From Dehalococcoidales bacterium (GTDB lineage Bacteria > Chloroflexota > Dehalococcoidia > Dehalococcoidales > RBG-16-60-22): DNA of 20,500 nucleotides. Positions within the stretch are counted from its first letter, which is position 1, and each line of letters starts with the position of its first letter. A program made the position numbers and the translations under genes. Below are positions 6,668 through 14,421 of this stretch, one piece after another. Under the pieces are notes generated by a model that was not told where the DNA came from, searched no databases, and saw only the letters and a program-made list of their open reading frames with translations. The stretch is from contig JAFGPF010000063.1 in assembly GCA_016926115.1 (NCBI GenBank), positions 1-20,500 of the forward strand, in the 5' to 3' direction.

Positions 6668-6696
6668 TTGACAAAATATACTGAAAATATTATAAT
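6668..6696 (+). promoter_or_regulatory. Consensus sigma-70 promoter with overlapping dyad
   Basis: TTGACA (6668-6673), a 17-bp spacer and TATAAT (6691-6696), 26 bp before the ATG of the MarR-type gene. An AGTAT (6664-6668)/ATACT (6678-6682) inverted repeat straddles the -35 box and could be an operator for the gene's own product. Confidence 0.85.
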
Positions 6697-6722
6697 ATAA
6701 GAAAACTATACGGAGGTTGGTA

Positions 6723-7247
6723 ATGACAGGCGTGATAAGCATCGAGAAAAAGACCTTCGTGGAGGAGGTCGGCGTGGCCTTCGAGCAGATAGGACTGCCC
6801 CGCATGGCGGGCAGGGTCTTCGGCTGGCTGCTGATCGCCGACCCGCCTTACCAGTCGGCGGACGAACTTGCGTTCGTCCTGATGGCGAGTCGCGGCTCAA
6901 TTGGCAACACCCTGGAACTGCTCACGCGGTTCGGATTGATTCAACGGTTCGTCGTGGCCGGAGAAAGGCGCGATTATTTCCAGTTACGGGAAGACGCCAT
7001 ACGCAAGACCGTGAAGCGCGGGCTGGAAGACGAGGTAAAGATGTTCCGCACGCTTGCCGATAGGGGGCTGGACCTGATAAAGAACGAACCGTCGGCAAGG
7101 ACGCACCGGCTGGAGGAAATGCGGGACAGGTACCAATTCTTGGAAAAAGCCCTGCCGGAACTGATGGCGGACTACGAGGAGGGGCGGGAGAGAAAAAAAC
7201 TGAAAGCGCTGCTTACGGACGGCGACCGTGAATTATGCGAAGTGTAG
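6723..7247 (+). CDS. GbsR/MarR-family transcriptional regulator
   Basis: 174 aa. A winged HTH is visible at about 30-95: GLPRMAGRVFGWLLIADPP, then SADELAFVLMASRGSIGNTL and the wing FGLIQRFVVAGERRDYFQL. A helical C-terminal half, rich in charged residues, probably dimerises. This layout is typical of GbsR-like MarR regulators. ATG 6723 is chosen over the in-frame TTG at 6717 because GGAGG (6712-6716) is six bases before it. The gene has its own consensus promoter and a possible self-operator. Its ligand and target are unknown; no transporter gene is adjacent. Confidence 0.9.
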   Translation: MTGVISIEKKTFVEEVGVAFEQIGLPRMAGRVFGWLLIADPPYQSADELAFVLMASRGSIGNTLELLTRFGLIQRFVVAGERRDYFQLREDAIRKTVKRGLEDEVKMFRTLADRGLDLIKNEPSARTHRLEEMRDRYQFLEKALPELMADYEEGRERKKLKALLTDGDRELCEV

Positions 7248-7289
7248 TAAAAAGCGTATAAGGGCACGCGATATTGAGAGGTTCTCTTC

Positions 7290-7318
7290 TTGACAGGGTG
7301 TTCAAATACGATTAAAAT
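7290..7318 (+). promoter_or_regulatory. Promoter for rpsU-yqeY
   Basis: TTGACA (7290-7295), a 17-bp spacer and TAAAAT (7313-7318). The predicted start near 7325 gives an unusually long leader of about 115 nt before rpsU. Confidence 0.7.
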
Positions 7319-7369
7319 GATATGGTGCGTTTCATTTATGATATGAGATGCACGGGACTCGATTAATTT

Positions 7370-7412
7370 GGGGGTCTAGCCGGAGGTAGCGGCGCCCCCT
7401 ATAATATTGGGG
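7370..7412 (+). promoter_or_regulatory. Structured rpsU leader with two competing stems
   Basis: GGGGG (7370-7374) can pair with CCCCC (7395-7399) around an inner GCCG (7379-7382)/CGGC (7390-7393) stem, whose loop shows GAGGTAG. The same C-run can instead pair with GGGG at 7409-7412. The two pairings exclude each other. The loop resembles a Shine-Dalgarno but is too far from the start codon to serve rpsU. Autoregulation of bS21 is possible but unproven. Confidence 0.45.
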
Positions 7413-7440
7413 TACTAATACGGAAGGGATGTGATGATAC

Positions 7441-7638
7441 TTGGCTGAAGTAACGGCTGGGGATGAAGAAAGCTTTGACAGTCTGTTAAAGCGATTCAAC
7501 AGGAAAGTCCAGCAGGACGGTATTTTAGCGGAACTGCGGCGCCGGGAGCATTACGAGAAGCCCAGCATCAAGCGCAAGCGCAAGAAGGCGGCCAAGAAGC
7601 GCGGGGCTGCCAAGAGCACCAGAATGTACCGGCGATAA
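7441..7638 (+). CDS. rpsU: Small-subunit ribosomal protein bS21
   Basis: 65 aa. The core RFNRKVQQDGILAELRRREH followed by YEKPSIKRKRKKAAKKR is diagnostic for bS21, which sits near the 3' end of 16S rRNA and the anti-Shine-Dalgarno. The start is TTG, giving the typical N terminus MAEVTAGDEESF. No in-frame ATG or GTG fits. The Shine-Dalgarno GGAAGGG is 12 bases upstream, a little far. The Lys/Arg-rich C-terminal tail is normal for the family. It is followed 50 bp later by yqeY, a widespread pairing. Confidence 0.96.
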   Translation: MAEVTAGDEESFDSLLKRFNRKVQQDGILAELRRREHYEKPSIKRKRKKAAKKRGAAKSTRMYRR

Positions 7639-7688
7639 GATATAGATACATTTCAGATAAGCCGATTTAGAACGGAAGACGGGTCATC

Positions 7689-8147
7689 ATGGAGCAGCAA
7701 GCAGACCTCAAGCGCAGGATAACCGACGATATCAAGCAGGCGATGAAGAGCGGGGACACGGTGAAAAAGGACACGCTCCGCATGCTGGTGGCTTCGATTA
7801 ACAACGCCGAGAAAGCCAAACAGGACAAGCTGGACAATGCCGATATCCTGGGCATCATCGCCAAAGAGGTGAAAAAGCACCAGGAGAGCATCGACGCTTT
7901 CAAGCAGGGGAACCGGCAGGACCTGGTGGACAAAGAGGCGGCGGAGATGAAGATTTTACATTCGTACCTACCCGAGCAGCTTACCCGAGACGATATTGTT
8001 GAAGCGGCGAAGGAAGTCATTGCGGCGGTGGGCGCGCAGGGCCCCGGCGACAAGGGCAAAGTGATGAAGGAACTGATGCCCGGACTCAAGGGGAAGGCGG
8101 ACGGCAGGGAAATCAACGAGGTGGTGACGGAGCTGCTGGGGCAGTAA
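7689..8147 (+). CDS. yqeY: GatB/YqeY domain-containing protein
   Basis: 152 aa, the normal length for stand-alone YqeY. Recognised by LKRRITDDIKQAMKSGD, KDTLRMLVASINNAE, KEVKKHQESIDAFKQGNR, ILHSYLPEQLT and the terminal GKADGREINEVVTELL. The fold matches the tail domain of GatB, which binds tRNA, but the role of the free protein is unsettled. It is co-transcribed with rpsU. Its stop is 8 bp from the stop of the convergent protease gene, with no clear terminator between. Confidence 0.95.
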   Translation: MEQQADLKRRITDDIKQAMKSGDTVKKDTLRMLVASINNAEKAKQDKLDNADILGIIAKEVKKHQESIDAFKQGNRQDLVDKEAAEMKILHSYLPEQLTRDDIVEAAKEVIAAVGAQGPGDKGKVMKELMPGLKGKADGREINEVVTELLGQ

Positions 8148-8155
8148 GGGCGGTT

Positions 8156-8944
8156 TTACGTTCGATTAAATAACCCCGTCTCTAAAATATGCTCAATTGA
8201 GAAAGCGTATCCAATTCCTACATTCGCTGATCTTTTTAAATTAATACTTAACTTACCAAGAATAGTCATTGTAACTTGCGTAGCCTCAATAGGGTCAATA
8301 CCCCCGATACTCATTCTTGCGCCAACTCTTGATTGCTCAAGCGGTTGCACGTTATTATTTATTGCTTGTATAAGGGCATCGAAATCTTTCTCTAAACCCG
8401 TTTGAGTCCGAGTAACAATACCTATTGCCTCCCCAGAGGTTATTTTAACCAAGGGACCTCCAGAATTGCCGGGATTGATGCTACCATCAATTTGAAAAAT
8501 GTGTACTTCATCATCGAAATAATCTGCTGATATGTATCCTATGTGCGAAGTAAGATGCTGACTACTAAACGGAAAACCGAAGAAAAGTACCTGTTCACCT
8601 ACAATTTCATCTTCTATTTTCTTTAGTGAAAATCGATACCTGTCTGCAAGTTCAGGTTCGTCAATTTTTAGGATGGCATAGTCAAATTCGTTTTCTGATG
8701 ATTCGGCAACAATAGCCCTGAATAAGGTATCAGATGCGTACCTGATAGGTGTTATAGGATTAGAGGCTTGGTCACCAAAAGTAATTTCTATAGAATCAAA
8801 AGGACTCCTTCGAATTACATGACTGTTAGTAATTATCAAATTATTAAATAGAAATCCAGAGCCGCTCCCTACCTGGACTCTATCTTTGAACAAAGCTAGC
8901 CTTGTGATACCTGAGCGGACAGTTGTTATTAGTTCTTTTGTCAT
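8156..8944 (-). CDS. Intracellular trypsin-like serine protease
   Basis: 262 aa. The chymotrypsin-fold triad is complete: His42 in LIITNSHVI, Asp88 in FDYAILKI and Ser161 in SINPGNSGGPL. VGSGSGFLF at 25-33 is the usual entry strand. There is no signal peptide, membrane segment or PDZ domain, so it differs from DegP/HtrA and should act in the cytoplasm. The C-terminal 80 residues after the protease core match nothing I know. The gene is clearly AT-richer than its neighbours, which suggests transfer. Its ATG is 12 bp after the radical SAM stop, and its GGGAG Shine-Dalgarno lies in that gap, so it rides on that operon. Confidence 0.92.
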   Translation of the reverse strand: MTKELITTVRSGITRLALFKDRVQVGSGSGFLFNNLIITNSHVIRRSPFDSIEITFGDQASNPITPIRYASDTLFRAIVAESSENEFDYAILKIDEPELADRYRFSLKKIEDEIVGEQVLFFGFPFSSQHLTSHIGYISADYFDDEVHIFQIDGSINPGNSGGPLVKITSGEAIGIVTRTQTGLEKDFDALIQAINNNVQPLEQSRVGARMSIGGIDPIEATQVTMTILGKLSINLKRSANVGIGYAFSIEHILETGLFNRT

Positions 8945-8956
8945 CTCATTACTCCC

Positions 8957-10576
8957 TTATTCCCCCAGCGCCTTTTCCAGTTCCTCGCAGAGTCGTTCGG
9001 GGCTCATGCCGGTGTCAATCACCGACCAGGGTAGTTTCTTATCCATGTCCCAGCGCTGGTTGACATAATGGTCAATATCAAGGTTGCAGGCTTCCACGGC
9101 CTTGCGCCAGCCTGCCAGCGAGACCTCTTCCATACCGGCCAGGACTGCCGCCACTTTCTCGTCGCCGCGGGACAGGGCTCCCTGAATCTGGCTCCAGGCG
9201 GGGCTTTCCTCGTTGAGCTTGATGCCCTTCAGGGGCAGGGCGCTGTTCAATATCGCCATGCGGCCGGTCAGTGTATCCAACGACGCCATGGGCAGCCACT
9301 GGAATGGCGTACCCGCCTTGGGGACGAAGGGGGCGGCGTTCAGGGTGACACGGATGCCGCTCTGTTTACGGTCCAGCCTGTCCTTGATGGACAGTGACAG
9401 CCTGGCGATGTCTTCCACGTCTTCGTCGGTCTCGGTGGGCAGTCCCACCATGAAATAGAGTTTCAGCTGGGTAAAGCGCCGTCCGGCAATCATGTCGGCG
9501 ACCCTCAAAATATCGTCTTCGGAAGTGCCCTTGTTGATAAGGTCGCGCAGTCGCTGGGAACCCGCCTCCGGGGCGATGGCAATGGACTGCGTCTTGCCTT
9601 TCTCCAGGGAATCAAGGATATTATCGGAAAGGGAACTTATCCGCAGCGAGCTTATCGATATCTCCGCCCTCAGCTGGTTGAGTCCTTCCATCAGTTCGTC
9701 TATCCCGGGATGGTCGGCGACGGCGGGACCCACCAGTCCGATACGGCGGCGCTGACATAAGCCTGCCCGCGCGCGCTTGAGAATTTCTTCCACGGGGTAG
9801 AAACGCATTGGCGAGAAGGCAGTGTTCACCAGGCAGAAACGGCAGCCGCGCTGGCAGCCGCGCTCCGCCTCGATGAGGAAAAGCTCGCCGAGTTCCGTCT
9901 CCGTGGTCAGTATCACCGAGGTCGTGGTGAAGTCGTCGAAAATTTCAACGTACTGCCGCGCAACGGGACTCTTCGGGGGGTGGGAAGGGACGTAAATACC
10001 GGGCAGCGCCGCCAGCGCCTTCAACTGGTCGCTCCGGCTGACCTCCGCCGGCGGCAGCATGTTCTCCTCGAGGGTGGCAACCAGGGCGGGAGTAATTGCC
10101 TCCGCCTCGCCGATGCAAAAGCAGTCGAAGAACGGCGTCAGCGGCATGGGATTGGCGGTGACGCAGGGTCCCCCGGCGATAATCAGCGGGTGGGACTCGT
10201 CGCGCTCGGCGGCGTACAGCGGGATACCGCTGGCTTTGAGGATACTGACGACGTTGAAGTAGTCAAGTTCGAAGGAAATAGAGAAGGCGATAACGGCGAA
10301 GTCCTCCAGCGGACGCCCCGATTCCAGGGCTAACGGGCCTTTCTTATCGTCTTTATCGTAGAAAGCCCGCTCGCAGACCACCCTCAAGTTGTCGTTCAGG
10401 ATTTTATAGACGGAATGGACGCCCAGGTTGGACATGCCCAGGTAATAAGAATTGGGATAGACGAGGGCTACGGGCAGTCGCCCGCCCCAGTCCTTGATGA
10501 TGGTGCCATCTTCTCGGGAAAGCCTCGGGCTGGGATGCCCTTTAGCTTCCCGGGGCTTCCTGCCTCTAAACCTCAT
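8957..10576 (-). CDS. B12-binding-type radical SAM protein (TIGR03960-like)
   Basis: 539 aa. Residues 1-170 resemble the YgiQ/TIGR03960-type N-terminal region with a cobalamin-binding-like fold (VALVYPNSYYLGMSNLG, LIIAGGPCVTANP, FCIGEAE). The radical SAM cluster site is C241-x3-C245-x2-C248 (RGCQRGCRFC), followed by barrel motifs such as SIAIAPEAGSQRL and KLYFMVGLPTE. The classic DxHxxG cobalamin motif is not obvious. The C terminus (WDMDKKLPWSVIDTG) is conserved in this family as I recall it. The reaction is unknown; tRNA or cofactor modification are guesses. It follows the NYN gene by 24 bp on the same strand. Confidence 0.93.
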   Translation of the reverse strand: MRFRGRKPREAKGHPSPRLSREDGTIIKDWGGRLPVALVYPNSYYLGMSNLGVHSVYKILNDNLRVVCERAFYDKDDKKGPLALESGRPLEDFAVIAFSISFELDYFNVVSILKASGIPLYAAERDESHPLIIAGGPCVTANPMPLTPFFDCFCIGEAEAITPALVATLEENMLPPAEVSRSDQLKALAALPGIYVPSHPPKSPVARQYVEIFDDFTTTSVILTTETELGELFLIEAERGCQRGCRFCLVNTAFSPMRFYPVEEILKRARAGLCQRRRIGLVGPAVADHPGIDELMEGLNQLRAEISISSLRISSLSDNILDSLEKGKTQSIAIAPEAGSQRLRDLINKGTSEDDILRVADMIAGRRFTQLKLYFMVGLPTETDEDVEDIARLSLSIKDRLDRKQSGIRVTLNAAPFVPKAGTPFQWLPMASLDTLTGRMAILNSALPLKGIKLNEESPAWSQIQGALSRGDEKVAAVLAGMEEVSLAGWRKAVEACNLDIDHYVNQRWDMDKKLPWSVIDTGMSPERLCEELEKALGE

Positions 10577-10600
10577 CAGCTTCTTTCCGGAAGCCGCGAG

Positions 10601-11134
10601 CTATTTCCAGCAGTCTTTCAGCAGGCGCGAATTAATGGTTATTATCCGGTCGGCGACGTTTCTGAGCTGCTGGGACGTACCCTGCTTACCGAATAGGGCG
10701 ACCTCGACGTGCTTGCCGTTGTCCTTGACGGCCTGGACGGCGCCGGCGAAATCGTTATCACCGGCGACGAGGATACCGACATCGTAATTGCCCTTGTAGC
10801 TGTGCGTAATCATGTCGGTAGCCAGTTGCACGTCAGTCCCTTTTTCGTAAGGGGGAACGGTAGGCCACTGGTTGGTATAGACCAGCCGTCCCAGTCGAAG
10901 TTCCGTGTAAGGTATGGAGTTGATGCCGCCGAAGAACGCCTCCTGCTGCTTATAAAGCTCGGGCTCCTGTTTCTGTCCCACTCTGGCGTTATAATAATAA
11001 ATTCTAATAAGCTGGCGCTTCAGTAAAATCCTGCGGCAGAACTTGCCGATGTCTAAATCCGTTCTTTTAAAATAGTTCTTGAGAGAATGGTAAAGATTGC
11101 TGCCGTCGATGAATATCATCACCCTCTCCCCCAT
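10601..11134 (-). CDS. NYN domain protein (LabA/DUF88-type PIN-like nuclease)
   Basis: 177 aa. The acidic positions of PIN-like NYN nucleases are present: D10 in MIFIDGSNLY, D101 in EKGTDVQLATDM, and D126/D128 in ILVAGDNDFAGAV. KHVEVALFGK and SQQLRNVADRII complete the LabA-like pattern. Metal-dependent RNA cleavage is expected from the family. A strong AAGGAGG precedes the ATG. It heads an operon with the radical SAM gene, and a TATAAT-like -10 is seen near 11200 on the minus strand without a good -35. It is divergent from gatC. Confidence 0.94.
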   Translation of the reverse strand: MGERVMIFIDGSNLYHSLKNYFKRTDLDIGKFCRRILLKRQLIRIYYYNARVGQKQEPELYKQQEAFFGGINSIPYTELRLGRLVYTNQWPTVPPYEKGTDVQLATDMITHSYKGNYDVGILVAGDNDFAGAVQAVKDNGKHVEVALFGKQGTSQQLRNVADRIITINSRLLKDCWK

Positions 11135-11244
11135 AACTAACCTCCTTCATCGCAATAACAGTGCGATAACCAACTTCCGTTTCCTCATGTTACCATATTA
11201 TATCGCTTTTTACGGAAATAATGCGACTTTATGTCCAGAGGCAG

Positions 11245-11274
11245 TTGCCCGAGTCTGAAAGCGAATGATATAAT
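11245..11274 (+). promoter_or_regulatory. Promoter for gatCA
   Basis: TTGCCC (11245-11250), an 18-bp spacer and TATAAT (11269-11274). The predicted start near 11281 gives a 40-nt leader with GGGAG before the ATG of gatC. Confidence 0.55.
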
Positions 11275-11321
11275 CGGCGTATATAACACCTCTTAAAAAG
11301 CGTTTCCGGGAGACAAATGTT

Positions 11322-11609
11322 ATGAAGTTGAGTAGAGAAGAAGTACTGCATATCGCCCGCCTCGCCAGGGTTGCCCTCACCGAGGAGGAAATTACGAGAT
11401 TCAGCGAGCAGCTGTCCAATCTGCTAGAGCACTTCGAGGTATTGCAGCAGGTGGACACGGCCGACGTGCCGCCAACGGCGCAGTCTGTAGCCCTCCAGGG
11501 CGTGGTGCGGGAGGACGAGGTGAGACCCTCGATGCCGCCGGAGGAAATCCTCGCCAACGCGCCGCGGCAGGAGGCGGACTGCTTCAAGGTGAGGGCGGTG
11601 CTTGAGTAA
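11322..11609 (+). CDS. gatC: Asp/Glu-tRNA amidotransferase subunit C
   Basis: 95 aa. The family pattern is clear: [40 protein letters not shown], then the linker [20 protein letters not shown] and the end FKVRAVLE. GatC wraps around GatA and stabilises the GatCAB complex, which converts Glu-tRNA(Gln) or Asp-tRNA(Asn) to the amide form. The stop overlaps the gatA start (TAATG), so translation is coupled. gatB is not in this window. Confidence 0.96.
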   Translation: MKLSREEVLHIARLARVALTEEEITRFSEQLSNLLEHFEVLQQVDTADVPPTAQSVALQGVVREDEVRPSMPPEEILANAPRQEADCFKVRAVLE

Positions 11610-13057
11610 TGAGTATACAGGTCACGATACACGAAGCAAGCAAGCTGTTGAGGGAAAAGAAGGTGTCGTCGGTCGAACTGACCAGGGACTACCTCGCGCG
11701 TATCGAAGAGGTGGAGCCGAAGGTCAGGGCGTTGGTGACCGTAACAAACGAACTGGCGCTGGAGCAGGCCAGGAGAGCCGACGAGGCAATCGCGAACGGC
11801 GACGGCAGTCCGCTGACGGGGATTCCGATAGCCGTCAAGGACGTTATCTGCACCAGGGGCGTGCGGACGACCTGCTCCGCGAAGATGCTGGAGAATTTCG
11901 TGCCACCTTACGACGCCACGGTCATGGAGAAGCTGAACGAGTGCGGGGCGGTAATGGTGGGCAAAGCCAACATGGACGAGTTCGCCATGGGTTCTTCGAC
12001 GGAGAACTCGGCGTTTTTCCCCACGCATAATCCCTGGGACCTCGACCGCGTGCCCGGCGGGAGCAGCGGGGGCTCGGCGGTGGCGGTGGCGGCGGGTGAA
12101 GCCGTCGGCGCGCTGGGGTCGGACACCGGGGGCAGCATCCGCCAGCCGGCGGGATTTTGCTCGGTCGTCGGCATGAAGCCGACCTACGGAAGGGTAAGTC
12201 GATATGGTCTGGTGGCCTTCGCCAGCTCGCTCGACCAGATAGGGCCGCTGACGCAGGACGTCACCGACTGCGCCCTGATGCTGAACGCGATAGCCGGGCA
12301 TGACAAACGCGATTCTACATCCGTACCCGAGCCGGTGCCGGACTACACGAAGTGCCTCAAAGCCGACCTTAAAGGCATGAAGCTGGGCATTCCCAGGGAG
12401 TATTACGTCGAGGGTATGCAGCCGAAGGTCGCCGGGGCGATGAAGGCGGCGCACAGGAAGCTGGAGGAACTGGGCGCCGAGCTGGAAGAGATATCCCTAC
12501 CGCACACGCCCTACGCCCTGGCGGTCTATTATATCATCGCTCCCTCTGAGGCATCAGCGAACCTGGCGCGGTACGACGGCGTGAAATACGGCTATTCGTA
12601 CGAGGGCGATACTATGTGGGAGTCCATGGAAAAAACGCGCGGAAACGGGTTCGGGCCGGAGGTCAAACGCCGGATAATGCTGGGCACGTACGCCCTTTCC
12701 GCGGGCTATTACGACGCGTGGTACGTCAAGGCGCAGAAAGTGCGCACGCTGATAAGGCGGGAGTTCGACGCGGCTTTCGAGAAGTACGACGCCCTGATAA
12801 CGCCCACCTCTCCCACGGTGCCTTTCAAGATTGGGGAGAAGACGGACGACCCGCTGGCGATGTACCTCTCCGACGTCTGCACGCTGCCGGTGAACATCGC
12901 GGGGGTGCCGGGGATATCCATACCGGCGGGCTTCGCGGACGGACTGCCCATCGGCATGCAGGTAATCGGCAGGCACTTCGGGGAGGAAACGATATTAAAA
13001 GTCGCCTACGCCTACGAGCAGGCGACCGAGTGGCACAAGAAACGGGCGGAGGTTTAG
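11609..13057 (+). CDS. gatA: Asp/Glu-tRNA amidotransferase subunit A
   Basis: 482 aa, full length. The amidase-signature triad is visible: Lys77 in GIPIAVKDV, the cis-Ser in [15 protein letters not shown] (about 152-153) and Ser176 in [28 protein letters not shown] follows as in all GatA proteins. It hydrolyses glutamine and passes ammonia to GatB. It is co-translated with gatC. No oddities in the frame or length. The presence of GatCA suggests that Gln-tRNA or Asn-tRNA is made by transamidation here. Confidence 0.97.
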   Translation: MSIQVTIHEASKLLREKKVSSVELTRDYLARIEEVEPKVRALVTVTNELALEQARRADEAIANGDGSPLTGIPIAVKDVICTRGVRTTCSAKMLENFVPPYDATVMEKLNECGAVMVGKANMDEFAMGSSTENSAFFPTHNPWDLDRVPGGSSGGSAVAVAAGEAVGALGSDTGGSIRQPAGFCSVVGMKPTYGRVSRYGLVAFASSLDQIGPLTQDVTDCALMLNAIAGHDKRDSTSVPEPVPDYTKCLKADLKGMKLGIPREYYVEGMQPKVAGAMKAAHRKLEELGAELEEISLPHTPYALAVYYIIAPSEASANLARYDGVKYGYSYEGDTMWESMEKTRGNGFGPEVKRRIMLGTYALSAGYYDAWYVKAQKVRTLIRREFDAAFEKYDALITPTSPTVPFKIGEKTDDPLAMYLSDVCTLPVNIAGVPGISIPAGFADGLPIGMQVIGRHFGEETILKVAYAYEQATEWHKKRAEV

Positions 13058-13081
13058 GATACTAAGCCGTTGATAATGCGA

Positions 13082-13106
13082 GGGTGGGAAAAGATGAGAA
13101 ACGGGG
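13082..13106 (+). repeat. Dispersed GGGTGGGAA repeat, copy 1
   Basis: GGGTGGGAAAAGATGAGAAA followed by CGGGG. It matches copies at 13459, 16234 and 19393 and lies 19 bases before the start of the small membrane protein gene. Confidence 0.6.
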
Positions 13107-13124
13107 GATTAAATAAGAAGCTCT

Positions 13125-13394
13125 ATGATTGTAATACCAATAATACTAGCTTTTCTATTAATCCTTTTGGGATTAACCCTTATTAAATTCTCTCGGAAAA
13201 TCGTAGATGCCACTTATTTCAGTTTTTTTGGTATTGACACCGCTGCTTTTATAGCAAAACATATATTTAGGAGAAAGCCGAAAAATCCATATGAAGAACC
13301 TGGAGTTATCGTACACACATGGTTTATTCGTTTCTTTGGTATCTGGTGTATCATTGTTAGTGCGTTTGTTATATATACCCTTATCTTCGATTAG
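13125..13394 (+). CDS. Small two-helix membrane protein, unknown
   Basis: 89 aa. Two hydrophobic helices flank a polar middle: about 2-20 (IVIPIILAFLLILLGLTLI) and 66-87 (WFIRFFGIWCIIVSAFVIY). The middle contains RRKPKNPYEEPG. The family is not recognised. The gene is AT-rich compared with gatA upstream, has only a weak Shine-Dalgarno (AAGAAG), and follows a copy of the dispersed repeat. These features suggest an acquired or fast-evolving gene. It could be a chance reading frame, but the paired helices and lack of a competing frame favour a real gene. Confidence 0.6.
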   Translation: MIVIPIILAFLLILLGLTLIKFSRKIVDATYFSFFGIDTAAFIAKHIFRRKPKNPYEEPGVIVHTWFIRFFGIWCIIVSAFVIYTLIFD

Positions 13395-13458
13395 TTATTT
13401 AGCATGAGATTATTTTTTATACCTAGTAATACACAAGTTGATGAAACGAGGGTGGCTT

Positions 13459-13486
13459 GGGTGGGAATAGATAACAAACGAGGGGG
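13459..13486 (+). repeat. Dispersed GGGTGGGAA repeat, copy 2
   Basis: GGGTGGGAATAGATAACAAA then CGAGGGGG. A second partial unit (GATGAAACGAGGGTGG) sits just in front, so this is a small tandem. It ends ten bases before the presumed ATA start of the next gene and supplies its only Shine-Dalgarno-like G-run. Confidence 0.65.
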
Positions 13487-13495
13487 TGGGAAGTT

Positions 13496-13981
13496 ATAAA
13501 TACGCAAGTCGGCAGCCAGTGGTACAACAAGATCGCCTCGGAAATAGCCCAGTATAAAGTCACGCTGGGAGGAAAAGGCGCGGCGAAATACAAGCTCGAC
13601 CTGCTCCTGCGGGTTGCTAAAAGGGTAGATGAGTTTGCCGGTATCTGCGCGGAGTGCCAGGCGTACAGGCAGGAAATTACCAGCCTGGCGCAGGGGGTCG
13701 GTCTGCTCGTCCAGATGCCGAGCAAAGAAGCCTCGAAGAACCATCACAAGGGTATAAACGTTATCACACAGCACCTGAGGAAAGTCCACAAGCTGGTGGA
13801 AAAGGGGCATTACATGGGGATAGGGATAGGTATCGGGTGGGCAATCGGGGCCGCAATAGGGGGAGCGCTGGGCGCGGTTTTCGATAATCCCGGCGCCGGC
13901 ACGGGCATTGGGCTGGCTCTCGGGGTGGCGGTCGGTTATTACCTCGACAGAAAAGCCAAACAGGAAGGGAAAGTCCTTTAA
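13496..13981 (+). CDS. Glycine-zipper membrane protein with apparent ATA start
   Basis: 161 aa if started at ATA 13496. The frame is open from the TAA at 13472, but the first ATG is at 13715, and no ATG, GTG or TTG lies between. The upstream codons still read as normal protein (NTQVGSQWYNKIASEIAQYK, then a charged helix and CAEC at 51-54), with the same GC-rich third positions as the neighbours. Residues 107-150 are two Gly-rich membrane helices (GIGIGIGWAIGAAIGGALGA and GTGIGLALGVAVGYYL). A shorter 88-aa product from 13715 is possible, but it lacks a Shine-Dalgarno. It may be the first gene of the run that ends with the aminotransferase. Function unknown. Confidence 0.65.
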   Translation: MNTQVGSQWYNKIASEIAQYKVTLGGKGAAKYKLDLLLRVAKRVDEFAGICAECQAYRQEITSLAQGVGLLVQMPSKEASKNHHKGINVITQHLRKVHKLVEKGHYMGIGIGIGWAIGAAIGGALGAVFDNPGAGTGIGLALGVAVGYYLDRKAKQEGKVL

Positions 13982-14006
13982 TCATACGGGCTACGGGAGG
14001 TGAAAC

Positions 14007-14183
14007 ATGAGCAGGGAATCGGTGATGTCTCTGGTGCTGAGGATAATCGCGCTGGCGGTGGCGATAGCGTGCATCGTGCTGGGTCTCCTGGAAAATGCTT
14101 CGCTTGAGACCCTGGCGGTGCTGCTCGGGGTGGGAATAGTAGCGCTGGCGCTCGCCGGGATACGCCGGGGCAGCGCTGCCTGA
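14007..14183 (+). CDS. 58-aa membrane protein, unknown
   Basis: 58 aa with GGGAGG seven bases before the ATG. Two hydrophobic segments are visible: about 8-28 (SLVLRIIALAVAIACIVLGL) and 34-51 (ETLAVLLGVGIVALALAG), ending in a basic tail (IRRGSAA). It lies 25 bp after the glycine-zipper gene. Its stop is followed within 9 bp by the next start, whose Shine-Dalgarno overlaps the TGA. This tight packing and the strong ribosome site support a real small gene. No family was recognised. Confidence 0.75.
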   Translation: MSRESVMSLVLRIIALAVAIACIVLGLLENASLETLAVLLGVGIVALALAGIRRGSAA

Positions 14184-14192
14184 GGAGAGACC

Positions 14193-14417
14193 TTGGAAAA
14201 CCCGTCGGTAAGGTGCTACTCCGGGCACACGTACGCCCAGGAGCCGCGTGCTTTTACGTGGCAGGGTGCGGAATATGAGGTGGAAGCGATAGAAAAGGCG
14301 TGGCAGGGACCCGGGGAAAGGTTCTTTTTAGTAAGCACAGGGGGTCACAAACGCTTCCAACTCTGCTATAATGAAACCACCAAGCGGTGGTCGGTAATAG
14401 AGGTCGTGAGGAGGTAA
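14193..14417 (+). CDS. 74-aa protein resembling DUF6504
   Basis: 74 aa, TTG start with GAGGAGA just upstream. The sequence AFTWQGAEYEVEAIEKAW followed by RFFLVSTGGHKRFQLCYNET and WSVIEVV resembles the small all-beta DUF6504 proteins as I remember them, where a Trp-rich barrel ends in an aromatic-rich strand. The match is from memory and moderate. It is packed between the 58-aa membrane protein and the Lrp-type regulator: the regulator's ribosome-binding site GAGGAGGT is inside its last codons. Function unknown. Confidence 0.75.
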   Translation: MENPSVRCYSGHTYAQEPRAFTWQGAEYEVEAIEKAWQGPGERFFLVSTGGHKRFQLCYNETTKRWSVIEVVRR

Positions 14418-14421
14418 AGAT

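Noticed and set aside
5838..6674. Minus-strand open frame of 278 codons opposite the FAD dehydrogenase
   Set aside because: Arg/His-rich shadow product with no domain and no ribosome-binding site.
10576..10601. NYN protein and radical SAM gene as a toxin or defence pair
   Set aside because: Both look like conserved single-copy housekeeping-type genes with normal base composition, and nothing in the sequence indicates a defence role.
11210..12454. Minus-strand open frame of 414 codons opposite gatC and gatA
   Set aside because: gatC and gatA are certain, and the product of this frame is rich in Arg and His, as expected for a shadow of GC-rich coding sequence.
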